Positions 36,278 to 46,543 of a stretch of 64,000 bases of DNA are shown here, piece after piece. The position numbers and the translations under genes are program-made. Origin of the DNA: JBBATK01 sp039810585 (lineage in GTDB: Bacteria > Bacteroidota > Ignavibacteria > Kapaibacteriales > NICIL-2); the NCBI GenBank assembly GCA_039810585.1, contig JBDHXF010000011.1:1-64000 (forward strand). The letters are read 5' to 3'. The notes below the pieces were generated by a model. It ran no database searches, was not told where the DNA came from, and worked only from the letters and a program-made list of their open reading frames with translations. Within the stretch, counting starts at the first letter, position 1, and each line of letters begins with the position of its first letter.

Positions 36278-39200
36278 ATGTCGGATTACATACATCTTCA
36301 TAATCACACACACTACTCGCTGCTAGATGCTGCGTGCACACCGGATCAGCTGATTCAGGCGGCGGTAGCAGATAATCAGTCCGCCCTTGCCCTCACGGAT
36401 CATGGCGTGATGTTCGGCTGCAACGAATTTTACAAGAAGGCTAAGAAGGCAGGCATCAAACCTATCATCGGGTGCGAGGTGTACCTAGCAACCGGTTCTC
36501 GATTTGACAAACTGGCCACCAAAAAGGCCAGCAACCAACGGAACTATAACCACCTTGTTCTTTTGGCCAAGAACGACATAGGCTACAAGAACCTCATGAA
36601 GCTCGTGTCGCTGGGTCATACCGAAGGCTTTTATTACAAACCGCGTATTGACCGAGAGTTACTGGTTCAGTACAAGGAGGGTCTCATTGCACTCTCCGCC
36701 TGTCTTGCGGGGGTGGTTAACGAGCCGCTAGTACGTGGTGACTACGCCACCGCTCGTGCCAATGCGCTGTGGTTTAAGGAACAGTTTGGAGACGATTGGT
36801 ATCTGGAATTGCAGGATCACGGGTTACCCGAAGATGCGGCAGTGCTCGAAGGTGTCCCTCGCATCGCCGAGGAACTTGGCATAAAGATGATCGTGAGCAA
36901 CGATTGTCATTACATACGCAAGGAGCACGCCATTCCGCACAACGTGCACTTGATGATTAAAGATGTAAGTGCCGCAACGGCGGGGATGGTTGATGTGACG
37001 AAGCTGCGGTACAAAGTGCCGGAGATGTACTTCAAGACGCAGACCGAGATGAAGAAGTTGTTCAAGAGTCATCCCGATGCTGTTGAAAACACCTTGGAAG
37101 TCGCCGAAAAATGCGCAGTGGATCTGAAGTCAGACCTCAAGATGCCCGTGTTCCCCATCCCGCCTGAGTCCAAGGCACAAGATTTAGACGAGTATCTGGA
37201 AGAGTTAACGATGCAGGGAGCCGAAAAGCTCTACGGAACAGTGACTCCCGCGGTAATGGACAGAGCAAAGTTCGAGCTGTCTGTCATCAAGCGAATGGGC
37301 TATGCCGGATACTTCCTCATCGTTCAAGATTTTATCCGAGCGGCTCGAGAACGTGGCGTGAGCGTAGGACCTGGTCGTGGATCGGCTGCCGGATCACTTG
37401 TTGCCTATGCTTTAGGTATCACAAAGATCGACCCCCTGAAATTTGATTTGTTTTTCGAACGATTCTTGAATCCCGATCGTGTATCCATGCCGGATATTGA
37501 CGTGGATTTTAGTGACGAAAAGCGAGACGTCGTGCTCGACTACGTTCGTGAAAAGTATGGGTCGGAATCCGTAGCGCAAATCATCACATTTGGAACCCTG
37601 GCACCGCGGGCGGTGATCAAGGATGTGGGGCGAGTGCTTGGCATTCCCTTGTCGGTGATCAACTCCATTACGGAGAAGATACCAGTGGTTCAGGGTCGAG
37701 TGACGCCGATAACCGACGCACTCAAGCTCCCCGATTTACGCTGGGTGGCTGATACGGACGATCCAAAGATCAAGCAAATGATCGAGTACGCCACTGTGCT
37801 CGAGGGTTTCGCGCGCAACGCGTCGACGCATGCCGCCGGTGTGGTGATTACTCCGGGTCCGGTAACGGACTACGTACCGATTTACAAGGGTCCTAACACG
37901 GCCGAAGCGACGATGTACACCATGAAGGATCTTGAGTCTGCCGGCTTGCTCAAGATGGACTTCCTGGGTTTGGCGACGTTGTCAATCATCGACCGTACCA
38001 TAGAACAAGCGGAGCGGAATCATGGAGTGAAGATCGATATCGACGCCATTGACTTTGACGACGCATCGGTGTACGACATGATCGCGCAGGGACGGACGAT
38101 GGCAATCTTTCAGTTTGAGTCGGACAAAATGACTGAGTACTTACGGGCTCTCCGACCAAAGAACCTGGAAGAGCTCACCGCAATGAATGCCCTCTATCGT
38201 CCGGGGCCAATGGATAGTATCCCGGACTTTATTGAACGAAAGCACGGACGCCAGCCCATTAGCTACTTGCACCCGCTCATGGAGCGTCGCTTGGAAAACA
38301 CCTACGGTATCATTGCCTATCAGGAGCAGGTGATGCAGTTGGTACAAGATTTGGCCGGCTTCAGCTTGGCTCAGGCAGACATGATGCGTCGCGCCATGGG
38401 GAAGAAAGATGCCAAAGCCATGGCAGAGCAACGAAGCGTGTTCGTGAAGGGCTCTGCAGAACACGCCGGCATCGATGAAAAAACAGCGTCTCAGATATTT
38501 GATCTCTTTCAAAAGTTTTCCGATTACGGATTCAATAAGTCGCACTCAGCTGCCTACTCATACCTAGCCTACCAAACAGCGTGGCTCAAGAAACACTTTA
38601 CCGCAGAGTTTCTTGCCGCCAACATGACGAACGACATCAACAACCTCACCCGCATTACGGCCTTGATGGAAGAGGCCAAGCGCTTTGACATACGAGTGCT
38701 GCCGCCGGATGTGAATAGATCCGGAATCAGTTTTTCCGCACTCCCCGATCGGCACACCATCGTCTTTGGATTGGCAGGCATCAAGAACCTTGGCGTACCG
38801 GCTGTGGAGAGCATAATCAAGGCACGCGATGAAGGACCATTCCGCACGTTTTATGATTTTGTAGCTCGTGTTGACATCCGACTCGTCAACAAGCGTGCAC
38901 TCGAAGCGCTGGTTGCAGCAGGAGCCTTCGACTCACTCAATGCCGGCCACCGTGCTCAATTGTTTGCCGGAATAGATTACGCGCTCGAGTGGGCCAAGCA
39001 AGTGAACGACTCGAAATACAGCACCATGGACTCGCTCTTTGGTGAGGACTCCGAGAGCACAGTGGTGGAACCAAAACTCCCGGATGTCGAGGCATGGACG
39101 GAATCGGAACGATTGGATAAAGAATATGAGTACCTAAACTTTTACATCAGCGGTCACCCTTTGCAGCGCTACGCTTTGCAAGTGGCCTCTTTTGCCAACT

Positions 39201-39742
39201 TGCTGCTCTCGAAGAACGATTCACCACTCATCGGCAAAAGTGTTCGAGTATGCGGGCTCCTCAGTGGTGTGCGAACACGCTTGGACAAGCGTGAAAAACA
39301 AATAGCCTTTGCAACGATAGAAGATCTCAGTGCTAAGGGTGAGGTGATATTTTGGTCAGAAGCCTGCGCTCAGTTCAGAGATTTGATTTACGATGGATCG
39401 ATCGTTGTCTTGAGCGGTAAGGCAGATCTCAAGGATGACGGACAAATTAAGATTACCACCGATGACGTGGTGTCAGTCGAAAATGCGATTACTAAATATG
39501 CTCGCGGCTATTCACTGCGCCTGGATGAAAGCATCGAACATCAGAGCCTGGAACAACTCAAAGCGTTATGCACCGACTCCGGCTCGAAAGGGGTATCGGT
39601 TGCCTTTCACATCCATCGTAACGGCGTTCCGCATATGCAATACCATGCTACCAATGTGATGCTGCCACTCAATCAAGAAACTGCCGAAAAGCTGATGGAC
39701 TTGTTTGGCCACTCCAATGTACGCTTTCTAACGACCACCTGA
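36278..39742 (+). CDS. dnaE: DNA polymerase III alpha subunit
   Basis: This is the replicative polymerase catalytic subunit, 1154 residues, full length for DnaE. The N-terminal PHP domain starts with YIHLHNHTHYSLLDAA. The palm shows GPGRGSAAGSLVAYALGIT and the catalytic aspartates in MPDIDVDFSD near residues 405-412. The helix-hairpin-helix region follows, and a C-terminal OB fold contains VRVCGLLSGVRTRLDK. AGGA lies before ATG 36278. It is the first gene of the plus-strand run. Confidence 0.97.
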   Translation: MSDYIHLHNHTHYSLLDAACTPDQLIQAAVADNQSALALTDHGVMFGCNEFYKKAKKAGIKPIIGCEVYLATGSRFDKLATKKASNQRNYNHLVLLAKNDIGYKNLMKLVSLGHTEGFYYKPRIDRELLVQYKEGLIALSACLAGVVNEPLVRGDYATARANALWFKEQFGDDWYLELQDHGLPEDAAVLEGVPRIAEELGIKMIVSNDCHYIRKEHAIPHNVHLMIKDVSAATAGMVDVTKLRYKVPEMYFKTQTEMKKLFKSHPDAVENTLEVAEKCAVDLKSDLKMPVFPIPPESKAQDLDEYLEELTMQGAEKLYGTVTPAVMDRAKFELSVIKRMGYAGYFLIVQDFIRAARERGVSVGPGRGSAAGSLVAYALGITKIDPLKFDLFFERFLNPDRVSMPDIDVDFSDEKRDVVLDYVREKYGSESVAQIITFGTLAPRAVIKDVGRVLGIPLSVINSITEKIPVVQGRVTPITDALKLPDLRWVADTDDPKIKQMIEYATVLEGFARNASTHAAGVVITPGPVTDYVPIYKGPNTAEATMYTMKDLESAGLLKMDFLGLATLSIIDRTIEQAERNHGVKIDIDAIDFDDASVYDMIAQGRTMAIFQFESDKMTEYLRALRPKNLEELTAMNALYRPGPMDSIPDFIERKHGRQPISYLHPLMERRLENTYGIIAYQEQVMQLVQDLAGFSLAQADMMRRAMGKKDAKAMAEQRSVFVKGSAEHAGIDEKTASQIFDLFQKFSDYGFNKSHSAAYSYLAYQTAWLKKHFTAEFLAANMTNDINNLTRITALMEEAKRFDIRVLPPDVNRSGISFSALPDRHTIVFGLAGIKNLGVPAVESIIKARDEGPFRTFYDFVARVDIRLVNKRALEALVAAGAFDSLNAGHRAQLFAGIDYALEWAKQVNDSKYSTMDSLFGEDSESTVVEPKLPDVEAWTESERLDKEYEYLNFYISGHPLQRYALQVASFANLLLSKNDSPLIGKSVRVCGLLSGVRTRLDKREKQIAFATIEDLSAKGEVIFWSEACAQFRDLIYDGSIVVLSGKADLKDDGQIKITTDDVVSVENAITKYARGYSLRLDESIEHQSLEQLKALCTDSGSKGVSVAFHIHRNGVPHMQYHATNVMLPLNQETAEKLMDLFGHSNVRFLTTT

Positions 39743-39914
39743 TCCACTTTGTCTCGTAGCGTACTCAATCGCATAGTATCGCACCTTCTACACGTGCTCG
39801 AGGTAGCTGTCCGCTCAAACACTGCTTAGCACGAGCATGCGTCGGGAAAATCAAGAGCCGGAAACCCTGCCATTGCGGCAATTAGGCTAAATTGTGGGTT
39901 ATCGAAAGGATACG

Positions 39915-41090
39915 ATGCGCAGAACACTCAGCATACTCGGTTCTACCGGCTCGATTGGCACTCAGAGTCTGGCCGTGCTGTCTGCGCATCATCCCGACAT
40001 CGATCTCGAGTATTTGACCACCAACTCCAACGTAGAGCTGCTTGCAGCTCAAGTACAACAACACCAAGTGCGTGGAGTGGTTATCGGTGATGAGCAGGCA
40101 GTGCCTCGCTTTCGCGCTCTCAGCAATTTCAAAGGCGAAATTCTAGTTGGACGTGAGGGATTGTTAGAGGCGGCGTCGACAAAAGCGAACGACCTCGTTA
40201 TTTCCGCTCTCGTTGGCTTCACTGGTGTGGAACCGACGGTAGCAGCGGTACGACAAGGCAAGACTGTTGCCTTAGCCAACAAGGAAAGTTTAGTCAGTGC
40301 TGGGGAGTTGATTACGCAGGCTGCTTCGCAGCATGGCGCGCAACTCATTGCAGTAGACAGCGAGCACAGTGCGATACTGCAGTGTTTGGTGGGCGAAGAT
40401 CCCAAGTCCATTGAGTCGCTGACGATTACCGCCTCCGGAGGACCTTTTAGAGAAGCCACAGCAGACGAGATCGAGAATGCCTCGGTGGAGCAGGCTTTAC
40501 GTCATCCCAATTGGACGATGGGCTCGAAGATCACTATCGATTCCGCAACCTTGATGAACAAGGGTTTGGAGGTGATCGAAGCTCGTTGGCTTTTTGACAT
40601 TGCGCCCTCACGGATTGACGTAGTGGTGCATCCGCAGAGCATTATACATTCGATGGTGACGTTCGTTGATGGTTCGGTAAAGGCACAACTCGGGCTACCG
40701 ACTATGGTCTTACCGATACACTATGCACTAAACTATCCGGAACGTACCCCTACAACCTTTGCACGATTGGATTTACGGACGATCAAGACCTTAAGCTTCT
40801 TCGCCCCGGATACCGAGAAATTTCCCTGTCTTCCCCTGGCGTTTCAAGCTTTGGAACGTGGTGGAACCGCAACGGCCATTCTCAACGCGGCAAACGAGGT
40901 GGCTGTCGGGAGATTCCTGTCAAGGAGCATTCGTTTCGGAGACATAGCACGCGTCGTCTCTGCCAGCTTGAATGCAATGCCTGTACTGGATCATCCGTCT
41001 CTTGCTCAAATCATTGATGCCGATGCCGAGACGCGACGCTTTGCAGAAGCGTACGTGCCACAGACAATTGCAACACATACCCAGGCCTAA
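39915..41090 (+). CDS. dxr: 1-deoxy-D-xylulose-5-phosphate reductoisomerase
   Basis: Dxr makes 2-C-methylerythritol 4-phosphate, the committed step of the MEP isoprenoid pathway. The 391-residue protein has the NADPH motif ILGSTGSIGTQ (residues 7-17), VALANKESLVSAG, the metal-binding segment VDSEHSA and the NKGLEVIEARWLF helix. AAAGGA at 39905-39910 sets ATG 39915; a GTG 21 bases upstream is less likely. It precedes rseP, a common neighbour because both genes serve the envelope. Confidence 0.96.
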   Translation: MRRTLSILGSTGSIGTQSLAVLSAHHPDIDLEYLTTNSNVELLAAQVQQHQVRGVVIGDEQAVPRFRALSNFKGEILVGREGLLEAASTKANDLVISALVGFTGVEPTVAAVRQGKTVALANKESLVSAGELITQAASQHGAQLIAVDSEHSAILQCLVGEDPKSIESLTITASGGPFREATADEIENASVEQALRHPNWTMGSKITIDSATLMNKGLEVIEARWLFDIAPSRIDVVVHPQSIIHSMVTFVDGSVKAQLGLPTMVLPIHYALNYPERTPTTFARLDLRTIKTLSFFAPDTEKFPCLPLAFQALERGGTATAILNAANEVAVGRFLSRSIRFGDIARVVSASLNAMPVLDHPSLAQIIDADAETRRFAEAYVPQTIATHTQA

Positions 41091-41107
41091 CCGGACTAAC
41101 TAGATTT

Positions 41108-42478
41108 ATGGAAGCATTTTTAACGAATACCGTATACTTCATACTCGCCATCTTTCCTTTGGTGGTGATACACGAGTTGGGACACTTCCTCGCGGCTAAA
41201 CTCACCAAGACGCGTGCCGACGTGTTCGCCGTTGGCATGGGCCCACGTTTATTCGGCTGGAATCGAAAAGATGGATTCAGCTTCGGAAAGCTAGATCCGA
41301 ATTGGGACGGTGAGGGATGTACCGACTACCGATTGTCTCTACTGCCGGTTGGCGGCTACGTACGCATTCTTGGGATGGTGGACGAAAGTATGACAACCGA
41401 ATTCATGAACAAACCCGTTCAGCCTTGGGAGTTTCGAGCCAAAGGCACGTGGGCAAAGATGTTTATGATCTCGGCAGGCGTCATCATGAATCTGCTGTTG
41501 GCACTTGTCATTTTGGTTGGACTGAATGTGGTGAATGGGAAAACAGTGTTGGCAACACGAACCATTGCCTACGTCAAGCACAATTCTTTTGCCGAACGAG
41601 TAGGCTTTCGATCCGGTGATGAAGTCATCAGCGTGAACAACAAAGCGGTTGACAATTTTCAAGACTTCGAGCGGGATCTGATGTTGGATAACATTGGGCA
41701 TGATCTCTCCATCGTGGTGCTTCGCCAAGGTCAGCAAACGGTTGTACCCGTGAAGGCGACGGATATCACGACCTTCCTCGAGTCGAAGGATTTTCACGGA
41801 CTCTTTCCTGATGGATCTCGAACGTACATCGAAGCCGTAGAGCCCGGAACGCCGGCCCAGGCAAGTGGATTTACACCCGGCGATACGGTGCTGAGTATTC
41901 AAGGAGCCCAGATCTACTCCAGTGAGCAGTTTCAGGATTCCGTGCGATCAAACATTGGCAGACCTTTACATTTTGAAGTTCGGCGAGGTGGAGATCTCGT
42001 GAATATGGAATGTGCTCCCTCTGCTGCGGGAACGATTGGTGTAGGAATCGTGACCATCACAACGGGCAAAATAGTCACAACACGGTACGGAGTGTTCGAG
42101 GCTGTGGCAGTCGGATTCCGCCAAATGAAGAGTTTCAGCTCGGCCTTTTTAAATATGGTTGGGATGATCATAAAGGGTCAAGTTTCCGCAAAGAAATCAC
42201 TGGGTGGTCCGCTTGCCATTGCAAAGACCGCCACACAATCGGCCCAAAATGGACTCGCGACTTTTCTGGTGTTTATGTCCACCTTATCAGTGACACTAGC
42301 CGTTCTCAATATTTTACCCATTCCGGCGCTTGATGGTGGACACCTGGTCTTCATCATCATCGAGGGAGTCACCAAACGTGAAGTTCCCGACAAAGTGAAA
42401 ATGGCTTTCCAACAAATAGGCTTTTTTGCGCTGTTGGCGCTCATGGCCTTTGTGTTTTATAACGATTTAACGAGATAG
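41108..42478 (+). CDS. rseP: Site-2 protease RseP
   Basis: This intramembrane zinc metalloprotease cleaves anti-sigma factors and other single-pass proteins. The zinc motif HELGH is at residues 22-26 in the first membrane segment. The third ligand lies in the C-terminal segment PIPALDGGHLVF near residue 405. Two PDZ-like regions lie between (around 165-330), with AERVGFRSGDEVISVNNKAV and AQASGFTPGDTVLSI. At 456 residues it is the E. coli size. It could process the anti-sigma encoded at 47034-47705, though that is inference. Confidence 0.95.
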   Translation: MEAFLTNTVYFILAIFPLVVIHELGHFLAAKLTKTRADVFAVGMGPRLFGWNRKDGFSFGKLDPNWDGEGCTDYRLSLLPVGGYVRILGMVDESMTTEFMNKPVQPWEFRAKGTWAKMFMISAGVIMNLLLALVILVGLNVVNGKTVLATRTIAYVKHNSFAERVGFRSGDEVISVNNKAVDNFQDFERDLMLDNIGHDLSIVVLRQGQQTVVPVKATDITTFLESKDFHGLFPDGSRTYIEAVEPGTPAQASGFTPGDTVLSIQGAQIYSSEQFQDSVRSNIGRPLHFEVRRGGDLVNMECAPSAAGTIGVGIVTITTGKIVTTRYGVFEAVAVGFRQMKSFSSAFLNMVGMIIKGQVSAKKSLGGPLAIAKTATQSAQNGLATFLVFMSTLSVTLAVLNILPIPALDGGHLVFIIIEGVTKREVPDKVKMAFQQIGFFALLALMAFVFYNDLTR

Positions 42479-42489
42479 GATTCATCCGC

Positions 42490-44490
42490 GTGCAGAGAGT
42501 ATTACCGCAGCATTATCGTCACGTACTACCCCTGATTGTCTTTCTCTGCGCCTTGTGTGTACCTCGCCTGCTGTATGCTCAAGAGCAGGAAATCGAAGCC
42601 GACTCCTCGGTTCAGCCAACTACGGAACGTGTGTCGAAGGCTGATAGCGCTGCCAATTATCAGGAGCTTCTTGCGAATCTTCGCACCATAATTCACTCGA
42701 AGATCTACTCCAAAGCAAAGGTCGGACTCAGTATTTATTCGTTGGATCGCAAACAAGCTTTGTTCGAATACAATGCGCACGAGGCGCTGACACCTGCCTC
42801 AACCACCAAGCTCTTCTATGGATTTGCAGCAATGAAAGTTTTGGGTTCGGACTACACGGTAAAAACGCAAGTGTTGTATGATGGCACGATTTCGAAAGAT
42901 TCTGTGCTGCACGGTAATCTGTACTTGAAGGGTCATGGAGATTGTCTGCTAACTGTGACCGACGTCGAATCGCTCGCCGAAAACGTCCGTCGTAAGGGTA
43001 TAAAATCCATCAGTGGAGACGTAGTTGCCGACGCCTCGTTCTTTGACGACCAATCTGACCGACAGCGATATAGTGGCGATAAAGAACGAATGGAGGCTCT
43101 TGCCCCCATCAGTGCGCTTGGCATCAACCGAAACATTGTAACGGTGTTGGTCAGCACCAATAGCAGTGGAGTTCCCCACGTGCAGACTATTCCGCCATCC
43201 ACGGCTCTGCACGTCTCAATCCGCAATGCAGCTTCGGAAACTCCTAAGGTCAAGGCATCGAAGGCTGCTCAAACACCAAAGCCGGGATTAACAAAGAGCT
43301 CCGGCCAAGTGGGTTCAAAAAAGATTCCTCTTACGCGCGGGCAAGCCCCGCGCACGCAGCCGACATCAAAACGACAATCAACTCACAAGCCCACTCCGAA
43401 GTCATTTCACCAATCGTCCGGCAAGTCTATTCGCAAGTCATCTCATCCATCAGTGTATAAAAGCTCGAAGCCAAGTCATTCATCACTTCGCAGCCGCAAC
43501 GCGGGTGCGAAGCAAAATCCCCATACAGAGATCGTGCCCGAGTTCCCGGAGTACTCGGTTCCCTTTGCAGTGGGCGATATGATTGTGTATCGTGCAAAAT
43601 CATCCCATGGAACGAAGTCTGCGAAAAAAACATCCTCCGGCAAGTCGAAGAAGTCTGTGAAATCTTCTGCATCACGTCGCTCGCACAGCACGGTGAAGGC
43701 GGCGCGAATACGAGTGTCCAGCGCTATGCAATCGGATGGAACACAGGACTTCTATCTCAGTGGCACAGCTGCCAGGAATTCTACCCAATCGTTTAGTTAC
43801 GAGATGCGCCGTCCGGACTTAGTTGCCACCGGAGTGTTGTACCGGAGCTTGCAAGCAGAGGGCTTAAGCATTAGTGGCACAGTGCGGTCCGGAGCAGCCC
43901 CAACGAATGCCGTCGTACTGAGCGAAGTGCAGCGTCCGTTAACCGACTTGCTAAGTCCTGTCAATAAGAATTCAGACAACTTTGTAGCCGAGCACATCAT
44001 GAAGCTGGTCGGTGCCAGCTGCTGTGGTAATCAGCAGTGCAACGTCAATGCTTTCAAGACGGTCAGCACGATTTTAGATTCTGCTCACGTGCCCCTCGAT
44101 GGCTGTGTATTGTACGATGGTAGCGGATTGTCGCGTCGCAACAAAACCTCTGTCAGCACCCAGCTCAACCTCTTGCGTTCACTGTCCGAACAACCTTTCT
44201 CCGGGGTGTTTTACAATACAATGGCGATAGCAGGTGTGGACGGTACCCTGCACCGAAGAATGATCGGTACCGCCGCACAGGGTAATGCTCACGCAAAAAC
44301 CGGTACCCATGCCAATGTTAGCGCTCTTAGTGGTTATGTTCGTACACGGGATGGGGAAAGACTGTGTTTCTCGATGATCAGCAATGGAGCCGGGGTCGGT
44401 GGCTTTAAAATGCTCGAAAATGCGGTTGTTGTGCAACTAGCGGAGTTTTCCTACAAGAATGGCACAATTGCTGTACCGAAAATACGTTAA
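42490..44490 (+). CDS. dacB: D-alanyl-D-alanine carboxypeptidase/endopeptidase (PBP4 type) with basic insertion
   Basis: This periplasmic penicillin-binding protein trims peptidoglycan cross-links. A signal peptide covers residues 1-30. The catalytic motifs are SxxK in PASTTK (near residue 103), SxN as SDN in KNSDNFVAEHI, and KTG in HAKTGTHANVSA. At 666 residues it is much longer than E. coli PBP4 because of a low-complexity Ser/Lys/Pro-rich region at about residues 251-403, split by a short ordered stretch around EFPEYSVPFAVGDM. The start is GTG 42490, with AGGA overlapping the rseP stop. Confidence 0.9.
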   Translation: MQRVLPQHYRHVLPLIVFLCALCVPRLLYAQEQEIEADSSVQPTTERVSKADSAANYQELLANLRTIIHSKIYSKAKVGLSIYSLDRKQALFEYNAHEALTPASTTKLFYGFAAMKVLGSDYTVKTQVLYDGTISKDSVLHGNLYLKGHGDCLLTVTDVESLAENVRRKGIKSISGDVVADASFFDDQSDRQRYSGDKERMEALAPISALGINRNIVTVLVSTNSSGVPHVQTIPPSTALHVSIRNAASETPKVKASKAAQTPKPGLTKSSGQVGSKKIPLTRGQAPRTQPTSKRQSTHKPTPKSFHQSSGKSIRKSSHPSVYKSSKPSHSSLRSRNAGAKQNPHTEIVPEFPEYSVPFAVGDMIVYRAKSSHGTKSAKKTSSGKSKKSVKSSASRRSHSTVKAARIRVSSAMQSDGTQDFYLSGTAARNSTQSFSYEMRRPDLVATGVLYRSLQAEGLSISGTVRSGAAPTNAVVLSEVQRPLTDLLSPVNKNSDNFVAEHIMKLVGASCCGNQQCNVNAFKTVSTILDSAHVPLDGCVLYDGSGLSRRNKTSVSTQLNLLRSLSEQPFSGVFYNTMAIAGVDGTLHRRMIGTAAQGNAHAKTGTHANVSALSGYVRTRDGERLCFSMISNGAGVGGFKMLENAVVVQLAEFSYKNGTIAVPKIR

Positions 44491-44574
44491 GAGAACATGC
44501 GATAGCCTTTGATGAGGCTTGCGCCAATGTGATGCCAAAACGCTCAGTGCCAATTCACCTCCGGAGGAGACAAT

Positions 44575-46407
44575 ATGTGTGGAATTGTTGGATATATCGG
44601 AAACAAGCAAGCAGCCAATCTGGTGGTCGAAGGCTTGAAAATGCTTGAATACCGAGGATACGATTCCGCAGGACTTGCGGTATTGAAGGACAGTCGTTTG
44701 GTCGTGGAGAAGTGCAAAGGCAAGGTTGTGGAACTAGAAGAGCGACTCGATTACTCGCTCCTTCAAGGCACCTTAGCTATTGGTCATACACGGTGGGCTA
44801 CGCACGGGGCTCCAAACGATGTGAATGCGCATCCTCACACCGATGCCTCAGGAAAAATTGCGTTGATTCACAATGGTATCATTGAAAACTATGCTGGAAT
44901 AAAGACGCAACTCCTTGAGAAGGGCTTAACTTTCAAGAGCGACACCGACTCGGAGGTGCTCGCAGTGCTTATCGGTGTTATCTACGATCGTGTGCACGAT
45001 CTGGAACGCGCCGTTCGACTGGCTCTCAACGAAGTTCAGGGAACCTTTGGACTGGTTATCATTTCGGAGTACGAACCGGATAAAATTATCGTTGCTCGAC
45101 GTGGCTCCCCCATCGTCTTAGGAATTGGCGATGGTGAGTATCTGGTTGCCTCAGACGCCTCAGCTATTGTTGCGCATACGCGGAAGGCCATTTATTTGAA
45201 CGACGATGAGATGGCGGTGCTTTCTCGCGACGGATACACGACCAAGACCATAAAGAACCAGCAAATCAGTGCCGAGATCCATGACTTGGAATTCAATCTT
45301 CAGCAGATTCAACGTGGAAATTTCGAGCACTTCATGTTGAAGGAGATTTTTGAGCAACCAAGCACCTTCAAAGATTCCATAAGGGGTCGGCTCTTGTTAC
45401 AAGACGGGAATGTCAAGCTCGGAGGTTTGAATACGGTAGCCAATATCATGAGTTCAGCTCGGCGGGTGATTTTCACCGCCTGCGGCACCTCATGGCATTC
45501 CGCCTTGGTTGGTGAATATCTTATTGAACAACTCGCCAGAATACCGGTTGAGGTAGAATATGCCTCGGAGTTTCGCTATCGCAATCCGGTTATTTACAAA
45601 GACGATGTGGTGATTGGAATCTCGCAGTCTGGTGAAACGGCCGACACCTTGGCTGCTCTTCGAGAAGCAAAGTTGAAGGGCGCAACAACAATTGGATTGG
45701 TCAACGTTGTGGGCTCCACAATCGCCCGCGAAACTGATGCCGGGGTGTATTTGCACGCAGGCCCGGAGATTGGTGTAGCGTCAACGAAGGCTTTCACGTC
45801 ACAGCTTGCTGTGTTGTCGCTCTTAGCCATGTATCTCGGCAGACAACGAAACTTAGGAATGACTGAAGGAAAAGCTTTTGCCGAAGAGCTCTCGCTCATT
45901 CCCGAGAAGATTCAACACATTCTGGATCACGCGGATAAAATCACGGCGATAGCCGACGAGTATGTGAACGCAACCAACTTTCTGTACCTTGGTCGCGGTG
46001 TAAACTTCCCTGTCGCTCTGGAAGGTGCGTTGAAACTGAAAGAGATTTCCTACATCCATGCCGAGGGCTATCCCGCTGCGGAAATGAAGCATGGTCCGAT
46101 TGCCTTAATCGACGAGAATATGCCTGTAGTGTGTATTGCGACTAAGGATGAGATCTACGACAAAATCATATCCAATATTGAGGAAGTTCGGGCTCGTGGT
46201 GGAAAAGTGATTGCCATCGCCAGCGAGGGTGACACCATGATACAACGTTTGGCTAATCACGTGGTGTACATTCCCAACTCTCACAGTTACCTGTCTCCAA
46301 TTCTAGCGTCAATCCCCTTGCAAATTCTGGCATACTCGATTGCCGTGAAACGAGGATGCGATGTTGACAAGCCACGTAATCTTGCGAAGAGCGTTACTGT
46401 GGAATAG
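44575..46407 (+). CDS. glmS: Glutamine-fructose-6-phosphate aminotransferase
   Basis: GlmS makes glucosamine-6-phosphate, the first step toward UDP-GlcNAc for the cell wall. The 610-residue protein starts with the catalytic MCGIVGYIG (Cys2 after methionine removal), with HTRWATHGAPND in the glutaminase domain. Two SIS sugar-phosphate domains follow (FTACGTSWHSALVG, ISQSGETADTLAAL) and the C-terminus is NLAKSVTVE. GGAGGAG lies before ATG 44575 within the palindrome CCTCCGGAGG. I see no glmS ribozyme in the 84-base leader. Confidence 0.97.
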   Translation: MCGIVGYIGNKQAANLVVEGLKMLEYRGYDSAGLAVLKDSRLVVEKCKGKVVELEERLDYSLLQGTLAIGHTRWATHGAPNDVNAHPHTDASGKIALIHNGIIENYAGIKTQLLEKGLTFKSDTDSEVLAVLIGVIYDRVHDLERAVRLALNEVQGTFGLVIISEYEPDKIIVARRGSPIVLGIGDGEYLVASDASAIVAHTRKAIYLNDDEMAVLSRDGYTTKTIKNQQISAEIHDLEFNLQQIQRGNFEHFMLKEIFEQPSTFKDSIRGRLLLQDGNVKLGGLNTVANIMSSARRVIFTACGTSWHSALVGEYLIEQLARIPVEVEYASEFRYRNPVIYKDDVVIGISQSGETADTLAALREAKLKGATTIGLVNVVGSTIARETDAGVYLHAGPEIGVASTKAFTSQLAVLSLLAMYLGRQRNLGMTEGKAFAEELSLIPEKIQHILDHADKITAIADEYVNATNFLYLGRGVNFPVALEGALKLKEISYIHAEGYPAAEMKHGPIALIDENMPVVCIATKDEIYDKIISNIEEVRARGGKVIAIASEGDTMIQRLANHVVYIPNSHSYLSPILASIPLQILAYSIAVKRGCDVDKPRNLAKSVTVE

Positions 46408-46438
46408 AAGGATGGGACGACGTTATTGTTGTTTTATG

Positions 46439-46466
46439 AGGCAGTCGATCGCGACAGCCTTTTTTA
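46439..46466 (+). terminator. Intrinsic terminator of glmS
   Basis: AGGC-A-GTCG and CGAC-A-GCCT pair around ATCG with an internal A-A mismatch, followed by six T. It lies 31 bases after the glmS stop. Confidence 0.8.
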
Positions 46467-46543
46467 TTGTCCGCATTTTCGGATCCTCGTGAGAAAGAAC
46501 CAATCGTCAATCGACTGCGGATCAATTATGGGGTAGGTATCGA

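Noticed and set aside
36040..36303. An 87-codon plus-strand frame in the RmlD-dnaE gap
   Set aside because: Composition is unlike a protein, it overlaps the dnaE start and contains a promoter motif for the divergent gene.
44491..44574. Possible glmS ribozyme in the glmS leader
   Set aside because: The leader is only 84 bases and shows none of the ribozyme core; only a small AGCCT/AGGCT stem and a palindrome over the ribosome binding site are visible.
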